DNA from: an uncultured Verrucomicrobia subdivision 3 bacterium
GTDB taxonomy: Bacteria; Verrucomicrobiota; Verrucomicrobiae; Limisphaerales; UBA11358
Assembly (NCBI GenBank): GCA_903921455.1
Contig: CAIXPZ010000227.1
Coordinates: 1-13,531 of the forward strand
Length of the DNA stretch: 13,531 nucleotides
Direction: 5' to 3'
Below are positions 6,464 through 13,480 of the stretch, one piece after another (the stretch's first letter is position 1; each line of letters starts with the position of its first letter). The translations under genes were made by a program, and so were the position numbers. Under the pieces are notes generated by a model, which saw only the letters and a list, made by a program, of their open reading frames with translations, made no database searches and was not told where the DNA came from.

Positions 6464-6662
6464 AACATAGCGATGGGTGGTGTCTGGTGGCAACCAGCAC
6501 CTGCCCGCAATGCTCTCACATTGTAGCCAGAATGGCGATTTAAGGACTTTTAATCTCTCCAACGGCTTCTATGCTGCCCAACTCGGCCCTGAGGTGTTTA
6601 AGGCTGAAGCCGACCGAGTCGCAAAGTCGCACGGTTTTGGGAATGCCATGGTTGGGCGCTAA
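6460..6662 (+). pseudogene. Degenerate or frameshifted small gene with a CxxC motif
   Basis: ATG 6460 overlaps the previous stop (ATGA) and encodes 27 residues ending at 6543, including STCPQCSHIVARM, a CxxC pair that could bind zinc. A second frame, open from 6477 to 6662, then carries protein-like sequence: RTFNLSNGFYAAQLGP, FKAEADRVAKSHGFGNAMVG. Joining the two frames near 6535 would give a single product of about 67 residues. This suggests a small gene broken by one indel, but the evidence is compositional; the first 27 codons alone could also be a real micro-gene. Confidence 0.3.
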
Positions 6663-6735
6663 CAGGAAGTCGGAGTTAACAGCTGCCGAACCCGGTGTTG
6701 CTGTAGTGTTGAAAAATGGACCGTCAGAATAACGC

Positions 6736-6764
6736 TTTACGGCATTGGGCAACAGGCATAAAAC
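6736..6764 (+). promoter_or_regulatory. Weak candidate promoter before the hydrolase gene
   Basis: TTTACG (6736-6741) and TAAAAC (6759-6764) are separated by 17 bases, each matching four of six consensus positions. The start would fall only a few bases before GTG 6777, which lacks a Shine-Dalgarno sequence, so a nearly leaderless message is possible. The remaining bases 6663-6735 show nothing else. Confidence 0.25.
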
Positions 6765-6776
6765 TCATGGCGACAC

Positions 6777-8084
6777 GTGAAATTCATCATCCATCGTGGA
6801 TCGAATCAGATTGGTGGCAGTTGCGTGGAGGTAGCCACCGAAAACACGCGAATTATTCTGGATGTTGGGCTCCCACTGGACAATTCGGACAACAAGTTCC
6901 TTAATCCAAGAACTTCCAAGCAACCGCGGTCGCACTATCCCTCGAACGCCAAGCATGTGCCCAAGGTGGCGGGATTATTCCAAAATGGTAAGCCGGTGGA
7001 TGCCATTCTGCTCTCCCATGCCCATGCTGATCATTCAGGCTTGTTAAACCACGCCAACCCAGTAATCCCGGTCTATTGCACCAGAGGCACCAGCAAAATG
7101 CTGCTGGCAGGCGGAATATTTGCCCAACAAGTCCAACTGGATAGGAAGAGAGTGAGGGAACTCGTCCCCAAAAAACCGACTCGCATCGGGGATTTTGTGG
7201 TGACCGCCTTTTCGGTGGATCACTCCGCGTTTGATAGCGTTGCATTTCTGATTGAGGCGGATGGCAAACGCCTCCTGTATTCCGGGGACCTACGCCTCCA
7301 TGGAAGGAAGCCGTGGATGGGTGAAGAATTACTGGCAGCCACTGCTGCCAAGCCCATTGACGTCCTGATGATGGAAGGCACGCACTTTTCCAGCCAACGG
7401 GAAGCTGGTTGGACGGAAGCCGAGTTGGAGGACAAGGTGCAGCAGCACATCAGCCAGCAGTCCGGATTGGTTCTGGCCAACTTTTCCCCCATGCATGTTG
7501 ATCGGTTGGTGTCGTTTTACAAAGCAGCCCGTCGCTCGAAGCGAATCTTTGTGGTGGACCCCTACGCAGCTTTTGTGATGCATCTGGTCGCCAGCCAATG
7601 CCGCGTGCCAAGGCCTGAGGCAAAAAGCGGAATCATGGTCTACTACAACCGGTTGTTTGAACAGTCATGGCAAAAGCGGAACCTCCAGAAGATTCACAAC
7701 ATGTTCGTGAAGAATCGAATTGAGTTGGAGACGATTCTCTCCGAGCCGGAGAAATATGTGATGGTGTGCCGTCCATCCATGGTTAAAGCGGACTTTAGTG
7801 GGACATTTCTACCCAAGACCGCTTGGATTTATTCCTACTGGGATGGCTACCTCAAGCGGACCGATTCCGAGTATCCAGATTTGAAGACCCGGTTAGAAGA
7901 TAATGGCGGGAACTTCTCGATCTATCACACCAGCGGGCATATTTTTGCCAAAGATATTGTGACTTTTGTTAAAAATGTGAATCCGGGATGCGTTGTTCCA
8001 ATTCATACGACAGAGAGAAACGAGTTCCAGAAACGCTTCGATAATGTGTTAATGGTGAGCGACGGAGGGATTGTTAAATTATGA
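6777..8084 (+). CDS. Metallo-beta-lactamase-fold hydrolase, RNase J/beta-CASP-like
   Basis: The 435-residue protein has the metal-binding motif HAHADH (81-86), followed by VDHS (His149), YSGDLRLHG (Asp171), MEGTHF (199-204), HTSGH (384-388) and PIHTTE (His410). This is the motif order of MBL-fold enzymes with a beta-CASP-like insert, a group acting mostly on RNA or DNA phosphodiesters (RNase J, CPSF73-like). It is therefore probably a zinc-dependent nuclease. The region between about 210 and 340 would be the cap domain. The start is GTG 6777, because IIHRGSNQIGGSCVEV matches the usual first strand; an ATG at 6768 is in another frame. It overlaps the PD-(D/E)XK-like gene by four bases (ATGA), a sign of a two-protein unit. 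Substrate unknown; related single genes are widespread. Confidence 0.85.
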   Translation: MKFIIHRGSNQIGGSCVEVATENTRIILDVGLPLDNSDNKFLNPRTSKQPRSHYPSNAKHVPKVAGLFQNGKPVDAILLSHAHADHSGLLNHANPVIPVYCTRGTSKMLLAGGIFAQQVQLDRKRVRELVPKKPTRIGDFVVTAFSVDHSAFDSVAFLIEADGKRLLYSGDLRLHGRKPWMGEELLAATAAKPIDVLMMEGTHFSSQREAGWTEAELEDKVQQHISQQSGLVLANFSPMHVDRLVSFYKAARRSKRIFVVDPYAAFVMHLVASQCRVPRPEAKSGIMVYYNRLFEQSWQKRNLQKIHNMFVKNRIELETILSEPEKYVMVCRPSMVKADFSGTFLPKTAWIYSYWDGYLKRTDSEYPDLKTRLEDNGGNFSIYHTSGHIFAKDIVTFVKNVNPGCVVPIHTTERNEFQKRFDNVLMVSDGGIVKL

Positions 8085-8884
8085 TTACAGATGCTGGCGG
8101 GCTGACAGTGAGACTAAAGCCTACGGAGGTAACTTGGTTTCGTTTCTTACAGGCTTCTCGTGCCACAAATTCACTCGAAGAAGGTTGGAACTCAAGGACT
8201 CACTGGGGAAATAAAGGGTTGTTTTTCCTGTCTAGTAGAGGTGCGCCATTCCTTCAGCAGTGGACAGCTAATTCATTGAAAAAGACCGCTAATCCCGGCC
8301 CTCGAACAGACAAATTTATGTTTGATCGCCAGTTGTCTAAAGAGAGAAAGGAACTCGTACGAAACGGAAAATTAACAAAGAATGCCTTCGCCGTCTTAAG
8401 CGAGAATGAGATCAACGCAAGACTCTTTCATCACCATCCTCAGTGGCAGAATTGCATTGGTTATGAAATTCCTTTGGCTAAAGAATCAGATGGACAGTTG
8501 AAAGTGGATATTATTGCTATTGAAGAGCGGAACTGCTCGCTGGTAATTATTGAATTAAAACAAGCGAACAACACGAGCGATAGTCCGTTGATGGCTCTGA
8601 CTGAAGCGATCTGTTACGGGATTCAGGCAATTCGATGCCGTGAACATCTTCTTAAAGAGTCTGGCATAAAGAAAAAAGGGGAGTCCGGAAAATATTTTAA
8701 TAGCATCCGATTACTTCTGGCCGCACCACGGCAATACTGGAAGACTTGGGGATGGAATAAAGAAGAAATGGTTAAGCCGATGTGGTATATCGTCAGCCAG
8801 GTGAATGAAGCGCTCCCTGCCAAGACACAATTAATTTTTGATGAACAAAGTATTTGCTTTTTGGAAGACTGTTTACCGGAATAA
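8081..8884 (+). CDS. PD-(D/E)XK nuclease-like protein
   Basis: The 267-residue product contains a likely PD-(D/E)XK core. A helix holds Glu110 or Glu108 (LSENEINARLF), then LKVDIIAI places the acidic Asp143 on a strand, then LVIIELKQ supplies Glu158-x-Lys160. A following helix (LMALTEAICYGIQAI, 170-184) fits the fold. The first 100 residues are basic and unassigned; the rest of the C-terminus (206-225) reads IRLLLAAPRQYWKTWGW. It starts inside the stop codon of the MBL hydrolase, so the two are co-translated. The coding DNA is visibly more AT-rich than the methyltransferase block (for example 8641-8700 against 2041-2100), hinting at separate acquisition. The family is not recognised, and DNA or RNA cleavage is inferred from the motif only. 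Confidence 0.65.
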   Translation: MITDAGGLTVRLKPTEVTWFRFLQASRATNSLEEGWNSRTHWGNKGLFFLSSRGAPFLQQWTANSLKKTANPGPRTDKFMFDRQLSKERKELVRNGKLTKNAFAVLSENEINARLFHHHPQWQNCIGYEIPLAKESDGQLKVDIIAIEERNCSLVIIELKQANNTSDSPLMALTEAICYGIQAIRCREHLLKESGIKKKGESGKYFNSIRLLLAAPRQYWKTWGWNKEEMVKPMWYIVSQVNEALPAKTQLIFDEQSICFLEDCLPE

Positions 8885-8888
8885 AGAG

Positions 8889-9067
8889 TTACAGGTTATT
8901 GCCATCCGACCGTTTGTGCAAGACGAGCGCAGCCATAAACTCAACCGGGTGGTTAGCTTCAGATATGCAGTCTGGTACGCAACAACGGCGTAGGCAGCGC
9001 TATGGGCCTTGAGGGAGACGCAACCGGCAATCTTCGCAAACGTGTCGAAGATACGTTCGGCTGTTAA
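8889..9067 (-). pseudogene. dnaE: Fragment of DNA polymerase III alpha subunit (dnaE remnant)
   Basis: Read on the minus strand from 9067, this stretch gives ERIFDTFAKIAG and then KAHSAAYAVVAYQTAYLK, a hallmark of the polymerase domain of DnaE (usual form FAGYGFNKSHSAAYA). At about 8957 a one-base deletion shifts the frame, and the next frame continues with ANHPVEFMAAL, the expected next DnaE segment (AHYPxEFMAA), to a stop at 8889-8891. A stop (9068-9070) also lies directly upstream. Only about 60 codons of a protein normally over 1,000 residues remain, so it cannot be functional. It follows the AAA+ gene on the same strand, suggesting the ancestral element carried its own alpha-type polymerase gene. 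Confidence 0.85.
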
Positions 9068-9088
9068 CTAATTTGTTCCTGTTGTTAA

Positions 9089-10381
9089 TCAAGCTGCGCA
9101 TTCAGCCGAATCCCCAGTGTGAAATCCAACGACACCGGTGGTCGGTGTCTTCGCGTAGTTGTTTTTGATTTCATGCACCTGATGTGATAGCAATTTGCAA
9201 GATTCCAGAATGCAATCGTTCGTGATCGTTTCCGATCCGCTGTTGACGCTGAGAATAGCTGCCGTGGTGCGGAGTTCGTTCAAAAAGGCGAAGGTCCAGC
9301 CCTCTGTGCGTTCCGCCAGCCCATCGAGCCAAGCGGCATCACGGTTCTCAAAAGCCCAACCAAGATACCGTCGTCGCAGATCACGATCCGGCAATGGAAA
9401 ATGCCAGACGCGGTCGAATCGGCTGGGGCGATGCAATAATGCGGTGTCAATGTCGTGGGGATTATTTGTGGTTCCAATAACCAGTAATCCATCGGATGCC
9501 GACAATCCGTCCAGCTGAGCCAGCAACGCCGCCCGAGTGGTCTGTGTCTCCGTGGTCAAGGAGTCAAGATCTTCAAGGATCACAAGGCTCGGCGTCGCCC
9601 GAATTGCAGTCTTGAACAGCCGCTCTATGTCATCTTCATCGGTCTTTCGATGGATGGACAGCGTGAATGCAGAAGCGTGATATCGGTTATGACAAGCGCG
9701 GATTAATCGCCGCACCATCATCGTCTTGCCATTGCCAGGCGGACCAACGAATAAAAAGCCCCGTTGATGACGCAACTGCATCCGCCGGTAGAGCTCAGCC
9801 CCTTCGTAGAAGGCAGTCGCTTGGACTTCGATGTCTTCCAGCAGTCGCGACGGCAAGAAAATCTGTTCAACGGCGACCGCGTCGATCAGAATCGATTCAC
9901 CACCGTACACAGTAATTCGGATCTTCGTCTTCGGCACCACCGGCTGAAGAAGGTTCCGCAAATCCTCAGCAAAGCGGTGCAGCAGCAGCAGATTATCGGT
10001 TGAGGCGTAATATTTCTGGCCGATCTTCCCGCAGGAATCCAGTCCGGAGAACAACAAGAATTCCTCCCCTTGAGAGTTCTGAATCCGCACCACCCCAGCC
10101 CAGCATATTGCTTTGCGGTCAAGATCCTTCACTGTGCCATACCAGTAACACGGAGTCGGGTAATCCACCGGAACCCGCGTCCATTGCCAGTCACCGATTT
10201 GACCGGTGTCTCGGTGCCCATTACCCACAAGGCTAACCAGCGTAGCCTGATGTTGGTATTCCGGTAGCCAGCAGGTCCAATTGCTTACCTGCGGAAACTG
10301 GGTGCGTAGAAACATTGTTGCTTCGATGCTGGTCATTCCGCGTCTTGGAAATGTCTGATTATCTGAGAATTCGTCGATCAT
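9089..10381 (-). CDS. AAA+ ATPase of the BCS1/FtsH type
   Basis: The 430-residue protein has an N-terminal domain of about 190 residues without a recognised fold, followed by a single AAA+ module. The module has Walker A GPPGNGKT (213-220), Walker B VILEDLDSL (267-275), sensor-1 GTTNN (303-307) and arginine finger candidates in HRPSRFDR (317-324). The order and HRPSRFDR match the BCS1/FtsH/classic AAA clade, which remodels or unfolds protein partners as hexamers. No protease or membrane segment is visible, so the N-terminal domain probably chooses the client. ATG 10381 has AGGAG 8 bases upstream, and the gene lies 33 bases after the HAD gene, so it is the last intact member of the minus-strand operon, ahead of the dnaE remnant. 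Confidence 0.85.
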   Translation of the reverse strand: MIDEFSDNQTFPRRGMTSIEATMFLRTQFPQVSNWTCWLPEYQHQATLVSLVGNGHRDTGQIGDWQWTRVPVDYPTPCYWYGTVKDLDRKAICWAGVVRIQNSQGEEFLLFSGLDSCGKIGQKYYASTDNLLLLHRFAEDLRNLLQPVVPKTKIRITVYGGESILIDAVAVEQIFLPSRLLEDIEVQATAFYEGAELYRRMQLRHQRGFLFVGPPGNGKTMMVRRLIRACHNRYHASAFTLSIHRKTDEDDIERLFKTAIRATPSLVILEDLDSLTTETQTTRAALLAQLDGLSASDGLLVIGTTNNPHDIDTALLHRPSRFDRVWHFPLPDRDLRRRYLGWAFENRDAAWLDGLAERTEGWTFAFLNELRTTAAILSVNSGSETITNDCILESCKLLSHQVHEIKNNYAKTPTTGVVGFHTGDSAECAA

Positions 10382-10414
10382 CTATGTTGCTCCTGTTGTA
10401 GGTTGTTTGGGAGA

Positions 10415-10855
10415 TCAAGTGCCATGGCAGGCAGGCTGTATTCTTGGTTTAATGTGTTGTTGGATTTGATTCAGAGTTCGATCTACGAGCATTCTGCCAG
10501 TATTCCGCTCCACCATTACCGCCCTGTCATCCCAGAGCTCAAACATGTAGAAGTCTTTCTGGCAGGTTACAGGCAGTGGAACCCCGATATGACGATGGCA
10601 CCAGGCCGTAATCGCCTTGTGGATGCTGGTGATTAGCTGTTGGGATGACTCAGCTGGGTCTTGCTGTCCACCGACACGGGCCGTAAAAATGCGCACCTCG
10701 ACATCCTGCGCCAGCCACGCCTTCACTCGTTCCACCATTGCAGGTACTGGAGCACCGATACGGAGTGGATCGTAGGGTTGGGTGTGGTCTTGAATCGCGA
10801 GGGTTCCATCAAGATCAACGCCCACCCACCAGCCTTTGGGTATGATGGGTTGCAT
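10415..10855 (-). CDS. HAD-superfamily phosphatase-like protein, phage/plasmid type
   Basis: The 146-residue product begins GWWVGVDLDGTLA, where Asp14 and Asp16 in DLDGT are the HAD motif I nucleophile and acid/base. FTARV (57-61) supplies motif II Thr58, Lys100 is a motif III candidate, and WDDRAV (108-113) gives motif IV acids. It has no cap domain, like small HAD proteins found in phages and mobile elements, which are thought to be nucleotide or polynucleotide 3'-phosphatases; the substrate here is unknown. ATG 10855 shares a base with the previous gene's stop (TGATG); a TTG one codon upstream is the alternative. Spacing to the AAA+ gene is 33 bases. Confidence 0.8.
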   Translation of the reverse strand: MQPIIPKGWWVGVDLDGTLAIQDHTQPYDPLRIGAPVPAMVERVKAWLAQDVEVRIFTARVGGQQDPAESSQQLITSIHKAITAWCHRHIGVPLPVTCQKDFYMFELWDDRAVMVERNTGRMLVDRTLNQIQQHIKPRIQPACHGT

Positions 10856-11058
10856 CAAGATGAAAACGAAGTTTTCACGTTACCGCGTTCATCAAGCACC
10901 CAGATCGTACTGCCGTTCTTGAGGGTGACGGTGGTCGCTGTGTATCCTGTTAGACCGTCGCCGGGGGTGTTGCTACAGGGAATCATTCCAAGTACGTTGC
11001 CGTGCTCGTCGAGGGTGATAACCACTGATCCTCTTTGGATTGCTGTTGCGATTGCCAT
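10855..11058 (-). CDS. Small two-repeat protein of unknown function
   Basis: The 67-residue product starts MAIATAIQRGSVVITLDEHG and contains a second similar unit, VTLKNGSTIWVLDERGNVK, so it is an internal duplication of a beta-hairpin unit ending DExGN. I recall proteins of this form (MAIATAVQRGS..., YDERG) in mobile elements and diverse bacteria, without known function. AAGGA lies about 8 bases before ATG 11058, and the stop overlaps the HAD gene start, so the two are translationally coupled. Confidence 0.75.
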   Translation of the reverse strand: MAIATAIQRGSVVITLDEHGNVLGMIPCSNTPGDGLTGYTATTVTLKNGSTIWVLDERGNVKTSFSS

Positions 11059-11073
11059 ATGTTGCGTCCTTTC

Positions 11074-11460
11074 TTATTGGTTATTGTTTTTAGATTCTTG
11101 TTGTGCGCAGGCGGTTGGTTGCCTCGTTTGTGTGCGTCCGGTTGGTATGGCCGAGCACTGCATGACATTCGTGGCGTAAATCTTCGGTTTGTCTTCGCGC
11201 AGGTTGATCGCTCCAGTTACCACAACCTTTGAATCAATCCGTATCTCCTGTGCGCATTTGGCGTAGGCATCAGGAAAGACAAGCGCTTCCACCTCGCCGT
11301 CATGGTCTTTCATCGTCAGGAAAACCATCGGCCTGCCTGCTTTGGTTACCTTGGACTGCAATTGACTGATGGTGCCGCTAATCTGAACGGTCTGTCCGTC
11401 TTGCAATTTAAAAAGTTGTTTCGTTGATGCCACTTGTTGTGGCGAACTATTGGTTGCCAT
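11074..11460 (-). CDS. Free-standing OB-fold nucleic-acid-binding protein (DnaE-type)
   Basis: ATG 11460 is preferred because a GGGA-type site lies just upstream and the residues before it look non-structural; ATG 11520 or GTG 11532 would overlap the previous gene. The 128-residue product carries one OB domain (residues 20-100): DGQTVQISGTISQLQSKVTK, GRPMVFLTMKDHDGEVEALV, FPDAYAKC, SKVVVTGAINLRED and KPKIYATNV. This strand pattern, including VFPDxY, is that of the tRNA-anticodon-type OB domain near the C-terminus of DnaE. The tail (101-128) is glutamine and threonine rich. It probably binds single-stranded DNA. Together with the dnaE remnant at 8889 it suggests a split or replication-related origin of the operon. 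Confidence 0.8.
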   Translation of the reverse strand: MATNSSPQQVASTKQLFKLQDGQTVQISGTISQLQSKVTKAGRPMVFLTMKDHDGEVEALVFPDAYAKCAQEIRIDSKVVVTGAINLREDKPKIYATNVMQCSAIPTGRTQTRQPTACAQQESKNNNQ

Positions 11461-11507
11461 GTTGCTATCCCTTTTCGTCTTTTGATCAATTTGAGAGATC
11501 ATCTGCC

Positions 11508-12227
11508 TCAGTCCCTGCATTTCTTTACCCACAACCGCTCTGGTTCAGAGCATAAGTAAAACTCCGTTATGAATTCCGAATGGGTGTCGCTCAGACCCAG
11601 TGCCCATTGCATGTCAGGGAGGAATGCGCTCCATTGTTCAATCGAAGTTGGACGCCACGGGTCGTTCATGAAGTAAATGTTCACGAGCCATGTCGGAACC
11701 TTGGGGACTGTGTGTAAGAAATACAGAAATGCCAACCGTGCGGCAGTTTGGTGGAATGTCCCCAACCAGTGATCTTCGAATCTGTCGGACACCCCCAACC
11801 ATTGACGGGTTAGGCAAAGGGCTTTTTTGAGCTGTTTTAAGTCCGCTCCCTCAGCACGGCATGCGTTACCACACAACTCGGTGATATGGCTTTTGGCGGC
11901 CACCAGTACCACGCCATGGTTGGGATCGTTATTGTCCAGCTCGGCCACAGCCAAGGCCTCCCAAGCGGGATCATCGATTGGCCAGAACCCAACCCATTCA
12001 TTCGAAAATGAAGCAAGATTGACCGCGTTCAAGCAGTCGCGGCCGGAAGCATAGTGGCTACTTTGTAGGGGAGACACCCAAGTCAGGGTAGGACTGCAAA
12101 TGCACAAGGACCGGAGGCTGAAAATAACGGATTCCGAAAGTTCTTCCGAAAATTGGTTTACCCATGTCCGGATTTGGCGGTTGCCGCCTTCGAAACCTTG
12201 GCAGCGGTCCTCGAAAAAGTATTTGGC
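11508..12227 (-). CDS. Nuclease-fold-like protein with apparently lost catalytic residues
   Basis: I chose ATG 12227 (MAKYFFED) since the family-like part begins soon after (RQIRTWVNQF); ATG 12251 or GTG 12269 are also possible, and none has a good ribosome site. The 239-residue product resembles a family I recall with pattern WDA...LLVEAKAH, LYFL..., suggestive of a PD-(D/E)XK core. Here the matching stretch is WEALAVAEL then GVVLVAAKSHITELCG, so the usual Glu before AK is Ala (GCC codon) and the WDA acid is Glu. Later HQTAARLAFLYFLHT and WLVNIYFMNDP match the conserved tail. It is probably a catalytically dead or structural member. It heads the minus-strand operon, 47 bases before the OB-fold gene. 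Confidence 0.6.
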   Translation of the reverse strand, partial: AKYFFEDRCQGFEGGNRQIRTWVNQFSEELSESVIFSLRSLCICSPTLTWVSPLQSSHYASGRDCLNAVNLASFSNEWVGFWPIDDPAWEALAVAELDNNDPNHGVVLVAAKSHITELCGNACRAEGADLKQLKKALCLTRQWLGVSDRFEDHWLGTFHQTAARLAFLYFLHTVPKVPTWLVNIYFMNDPWRPTSIEQWSAFLPDMQWALGLSDTHSEFITEFYLCSEPERLWVKKCRD

Positions 12228-12327
12228 CATATATACAAGTTGCGGAATCATAGAAGAAATGAAAATCACCCATAAGGTTCCGCTTGTCTGATTTAGGCTC
12301 GTAAGTCATAACATGCTGTAGATACAC

Positions 12328-12355
12328 AATATAAGAATGCAGAAATCGGTCTTAA
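12328..12355 (-). promoter_or_regulatory. Candidate promoter for the minus-strand operon
   Basis: On the minus strand TTAAGA (12350-12355) and TATATT (12328-12333) are separated by 16 bases, matching four and five of six consensus positions. It sits between the IS copy and the first minus-strand gene and points the right way. The rest of 12270-12382 shows nothing else. Confidence 0.35.
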
Positions 12356-12382
12356 ATTAATAGGTGGGAAGCGACGGATATA

Positions 12383-12964
12383 ACTATATTATACAGCAAA
12401 ATTCCCAAAATGGGCGTTTTTTGGGTCGAAAGGCAATGGTGTCCGGTCTCCAGATGCAGCTGTACGCTATCAGCCGCGGATTATCCGCTCGTCGCGTTCC
12501 AGCGTCCGGCCCACAAGGTGTTTGCAACGATATGTCAACTTTGGCAGGAGGCGATAGATGTGATCCGGATGGTAACGAATGCCGGTTTGCCGGTGAATCA
12601 AATCCACCACCCGGGTCGCCGACCATACGGGTGTTTTGTAGCCGATTGCTTGAGGACCTTGAAGTAAGGCTTGTTCGAGTTGGTGAATTTGATTGGAGTT
12701 TAGTCGCGGCATGCGACCCGCACGGCCCGCCTGCTTCAGGGCGTTATTGCCATTGGCTTGCCAAGCTGCGTACCAGCGGCTGGTCGACTGGGCGCTGACA
12801 CCGAAGCGCTGAGCAACCTCACTTTTACTGTAGCCACGGTCGAACAGATTGGCAGCACGAAACCGGCGATTTTGGAGTTTTGCGAAATCCCGCTTCACTC
12901 CCTTAGCGTTTCCCATGTTCTTTTGGACACAGTATACCAAAAACTGTTCACTATACTATACAGG
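12383..12964 (-). mobile_element. IS630-type insertion sequence, internally deleted copy 2
   Basis: The element is only about 580 bases, against roughly 1.1 kb for intact IS630 elements. Its right part (12834-12963) is a diverged repeat of bases 1-130. Its outer ends are CTATATTATACAG (12384-12396) and CTATACTATACAG (12951-12963). These are imperfect palindromes, so the pair can also be read as inverted repeats. A TA dinucleotide lies one base outside both ends, compatible with TA target duplication. The transposase gene ends 86 bases from the left end, leaving no room for the DDE catalytic domain, so the copy can move only if a transposase is supplied in trans. Confidence 0.75.
12470..12916 (-). 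pseudogene. IS630-family transposase, N-terminal DNA-binding part only
   Basis: From ATG 12916 the 148 residues comprise two helix-turn-helix units: FRAANLFDRGYSKSEVAQRF followed by GVSAQSTSRWYAAWQANG, then a basic linker (AGRAGRMPRLNSNQ) and a second winged HTH (VWSATRVVDLIHRQTG, YHPDHIYRLLPKL). The sequence stops at ERDERIIRG, just where the DDE domain of IS630 transposases normally begins. Neither of the other frames contains the DDE acids before the IS end. A GTG 24 bases upstream could extend the start, but MGNAKG matches copy 1. It may act as a repressor of related elements by occupying their ends. Confidence 0.8.
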
Positions 12965-13138
12965 TATTAAGATATGCGGTCGCAAAGGCGCATCGAAATT
13001 GAGTGACTGTTCATGTTGGCGACACTGGGTAAATGGGGAAAGAACACCAAAATTACCATCATCGATTGATTTCGCTTTTCCATTTGCATCCCCACATCAA
13101 TCGGCGTATTAGGTCGGCTACCAAGGGGGCTGTACCAG
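12965..13138. other. Short non-coding stretch between the IS and the membrane protein gene
   Basis: No protein-like frame, RNA gene or clear hairpin was seen. It would hold the promoter of the gene at 13139, but no convincing -35/-10 pair is visible. Confidence 0.4.
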
Positions 13139-13480
13139 ATGTTTAGGATTTCAAAAGCGGATGTGGCGTGTCTCGCCATCTTGTTCTGCGTGGACTTATC
13201 TGTCTACGCTGTCCTGACCAACAAGCACTCGCCTCGACCTGATCCTGAACCAATCGACGCAGTGGTTAATGCGGTGCAGGAAGTGCCACCTACTACGCCA
13301 GCCCTCACAACTCCAGCCGATCTCATCACAACCAATACCGTAGCCACCACTCCTGCCGATTATGACGCGAGTGCTGACCCGAATTACGGGCTCTGGGAGC
13401 ACACCTACGGCGACTACGTGGTGAAGACGGTTCGGGACTCGGCGGAGGATGGCGAGGGCCGCGCAAGTTTTTTTCTGTAA
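13139..13480 (+). CDS. Small membrane-anchored or exported protein, unknown function
   Basis: ATG 13139 is preceded by an AAGGGGG run about 11 bases upstream. The 113-residue product has a single hydrophobic segment (residues 8-26: DVACLAILFCVDLSVYAVL), a short basic patch, then a Pro/Thr/Ala-rich stretch (about 32-75) with repeated TTP motifs, and an acidic tail ending in RASFFL. This is typical of an anchored protein with an extended periplasmic or outer linker. The last residues follow a run of seven T at 13466-13472 region, so the C-terminus may reflect an indel. No family is recognised. Confidence 0.5.
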   Translation: MFRISKADVACLAILFCVDLSVYAVLTNKHSPRPDPEPIDAVVNAVQEVPPTTPALTTPADLITTNTVATTPADYDASADPNYGLWEHTYGDYVVKTVRDSAEDGEGRASFFL

